Origin: JANOGU01 sp964499865
GTDB taxonomy: Bacteria > Pseudomonadota > Alphaproteobacteria > Rhodobacterales > Rhodobacteraceae
Length of the DNA: 5,658 nucleotides
Assembly: GCA_964499865.1 (NCBI GenBank)
Contig: CAZCPY010000175.1
Location: forward strand, 1 to 5,658
Direction of reading: 5' to 3'
The translations under genes were made by a program, and so were the position numbers. Under the pieces are notes generated by a model. The model saw only the letters and a program-made list of their open reading frames with translations, ran no database searches and was not told where the DNA came from. Positions 5,284 to 5,658 of the stretch are shown here, in pieces (positions within the stretch are counted from its first letter, which is position 1; each line of letters starts with the position of its first letter).

Positions 5284-5658
5284 TCCAGGATCATGACCGG
5301 GCGGGCGGCTACTGGGGGGCGGTCTATGCCTTCTGCGCCGTCAAGGGGTTGCAGGTCGTCATCGACGGCCCGGTGGGCTGCGAGAACCTGCCGGTGACAT
5401 CGGTCCTGCATTACACCGACGCGCTGCCGCCGCACGAGCTGCCCATCGTGGTGACGGGCCTGGGCGAGGAAGAGCTTGGCCGCGACGGCACCGAAGGGGC
5501 GATGCGGCGGGCGTGGAAGACGCTGGACCCTGCGCTGCCCGCGGTGGTGGTCACCGGGTCCATCGCCGAGATGATCGGCGGCGGCGTCACGCCGCAGGGC
5601 ACCAACATCCAGCGCTTCCTGCCGCGCACGATCGACGAGGACCAGTGGCAGGCGGCGG
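5277..5658 (+). CDS. bchZ: Chlorophyllide a oxidoreductase, catalytic subunit BchZ, N-terminal part (3' end outside window)
   Basis: Partial gene with no stop before the window end; 127 codons are visible out of a protein of roughly 490 residues. BchZ is the NifK/BchB-like partner of BchY in the catalytic component of chlorophyllide a oxidoreductase. The N-terminus MLIQDHDRAGGYWGAVYAF and the following DGPVGCENLPVTSVLHYTDA, GLGEEELGRDGTEGAMRRAW and TGSIAEMIGGGVTPQGTNIQ stretches are typical of BchZ. C35 in GPVGCEN is the fourth ligand of the cluster shared with BchY, and its number matches the literature position I recall, which supports ATG 5277. The ribosome site is only a G-run (5267-5272) four bases upstream, directly after the foot of the REP-like hairpin. 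Expression therefore probably depends on coupling to bchY or the small frame ending at 5283. The puf operon would be expected downstream but is not in the window. Confidence 0.97.
   Translation, partial: MLIQDHDRAGGYWGAVYAFCAVKGLQVVIDGPVGCENLPVTSVLHYTDALPPHELPIVVTGLGEEELGRDGTEGAMRRAWKTLDPALPAVVVTGSIAEMIGGGVTPQGTNIQRFLPRTIDEDQWQAA

Overview
This window is a piece of the photosynthesis gene cluster of a purple (anoxygenic phototrophic) alphaproteobacterium. It is most likely a member of the Rhodobacterales (Rhodobacter / Roseobacter group). The evidence is the gene order crtE-crtF-bchC-bchX-bchY-bchZ on one strand, the spheroidene-type carotenoid methyltransferase CrtF, the strongly GC-rich codon use, and a PpsR/CrtJ-type control region in front of bchC. 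In Rhodobacter relatives the puf genes follow bchZ; here the window ends inside bchZ. Genus and species cannot be fixed from this sequence.

Layout. Positions 1-441 hold the 3' half of crtE (geranylgeranyl diphosphate synthase). crtF (443-1534) starts one base after the crtE stop. A 139-bp non-coding gap (1535-1673) contains the only obvious promoter: a perfect TTGACA -35 box overlapped by two TGT-N12-ACA palindromes exactly 8 bp apart, then a short leader and the bchC ribosome-binding site. bchC (1674-2624), bchX (2621-3622), bchY (3686-5188) and the 5' part of bchZ (5277 to the window end) follow on the same strand.

How the genes work together. CrtE makes the C20 precursor used for carotenoids and for the geranylgeranyl/phytyl tail of bacteriochlorophyll. 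CrtF methylates the tertiary hydroxyl of carotenoids on the way to spheroidene. BchX (NifH-like ATP-dependent reductase) and BchY/BchZ (NifD/NifK-like catalytic component) form chlorophyllide a oxidoreductase, which reduces ring B. BchC oxidises the 3-hydroxyethyl group to the 3-acetyl group of bacteriochlorophyllide a. The four [4Fe-4S] ligand cysteines expected of the BchY/BchZ component are all present (BchY C53, C78, C136; BchZ C35).

The genes are those of a well-known pathway; I see no new enzyme system. The unusual part is at the junctions. Two tiny reading frames bridge bchX-bchY (24 codons) and bchY-bchZ (32 codons), and each has a better Shine-Dalgarno sequence than the big gene after it. 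With the ATGA overlap at bchC-bchX, every junction from bchC to bchZ is a stop/start overlap. The bchY-bchZ gap also carries a large, nearly perfect inverted repeat built from two REP-like palindromic units, each headed by GTAG. This looks like a REPIN-type mobile repeat that landed between the two subunit genes and separated an ancestral ribosome-binding site from bchZ.
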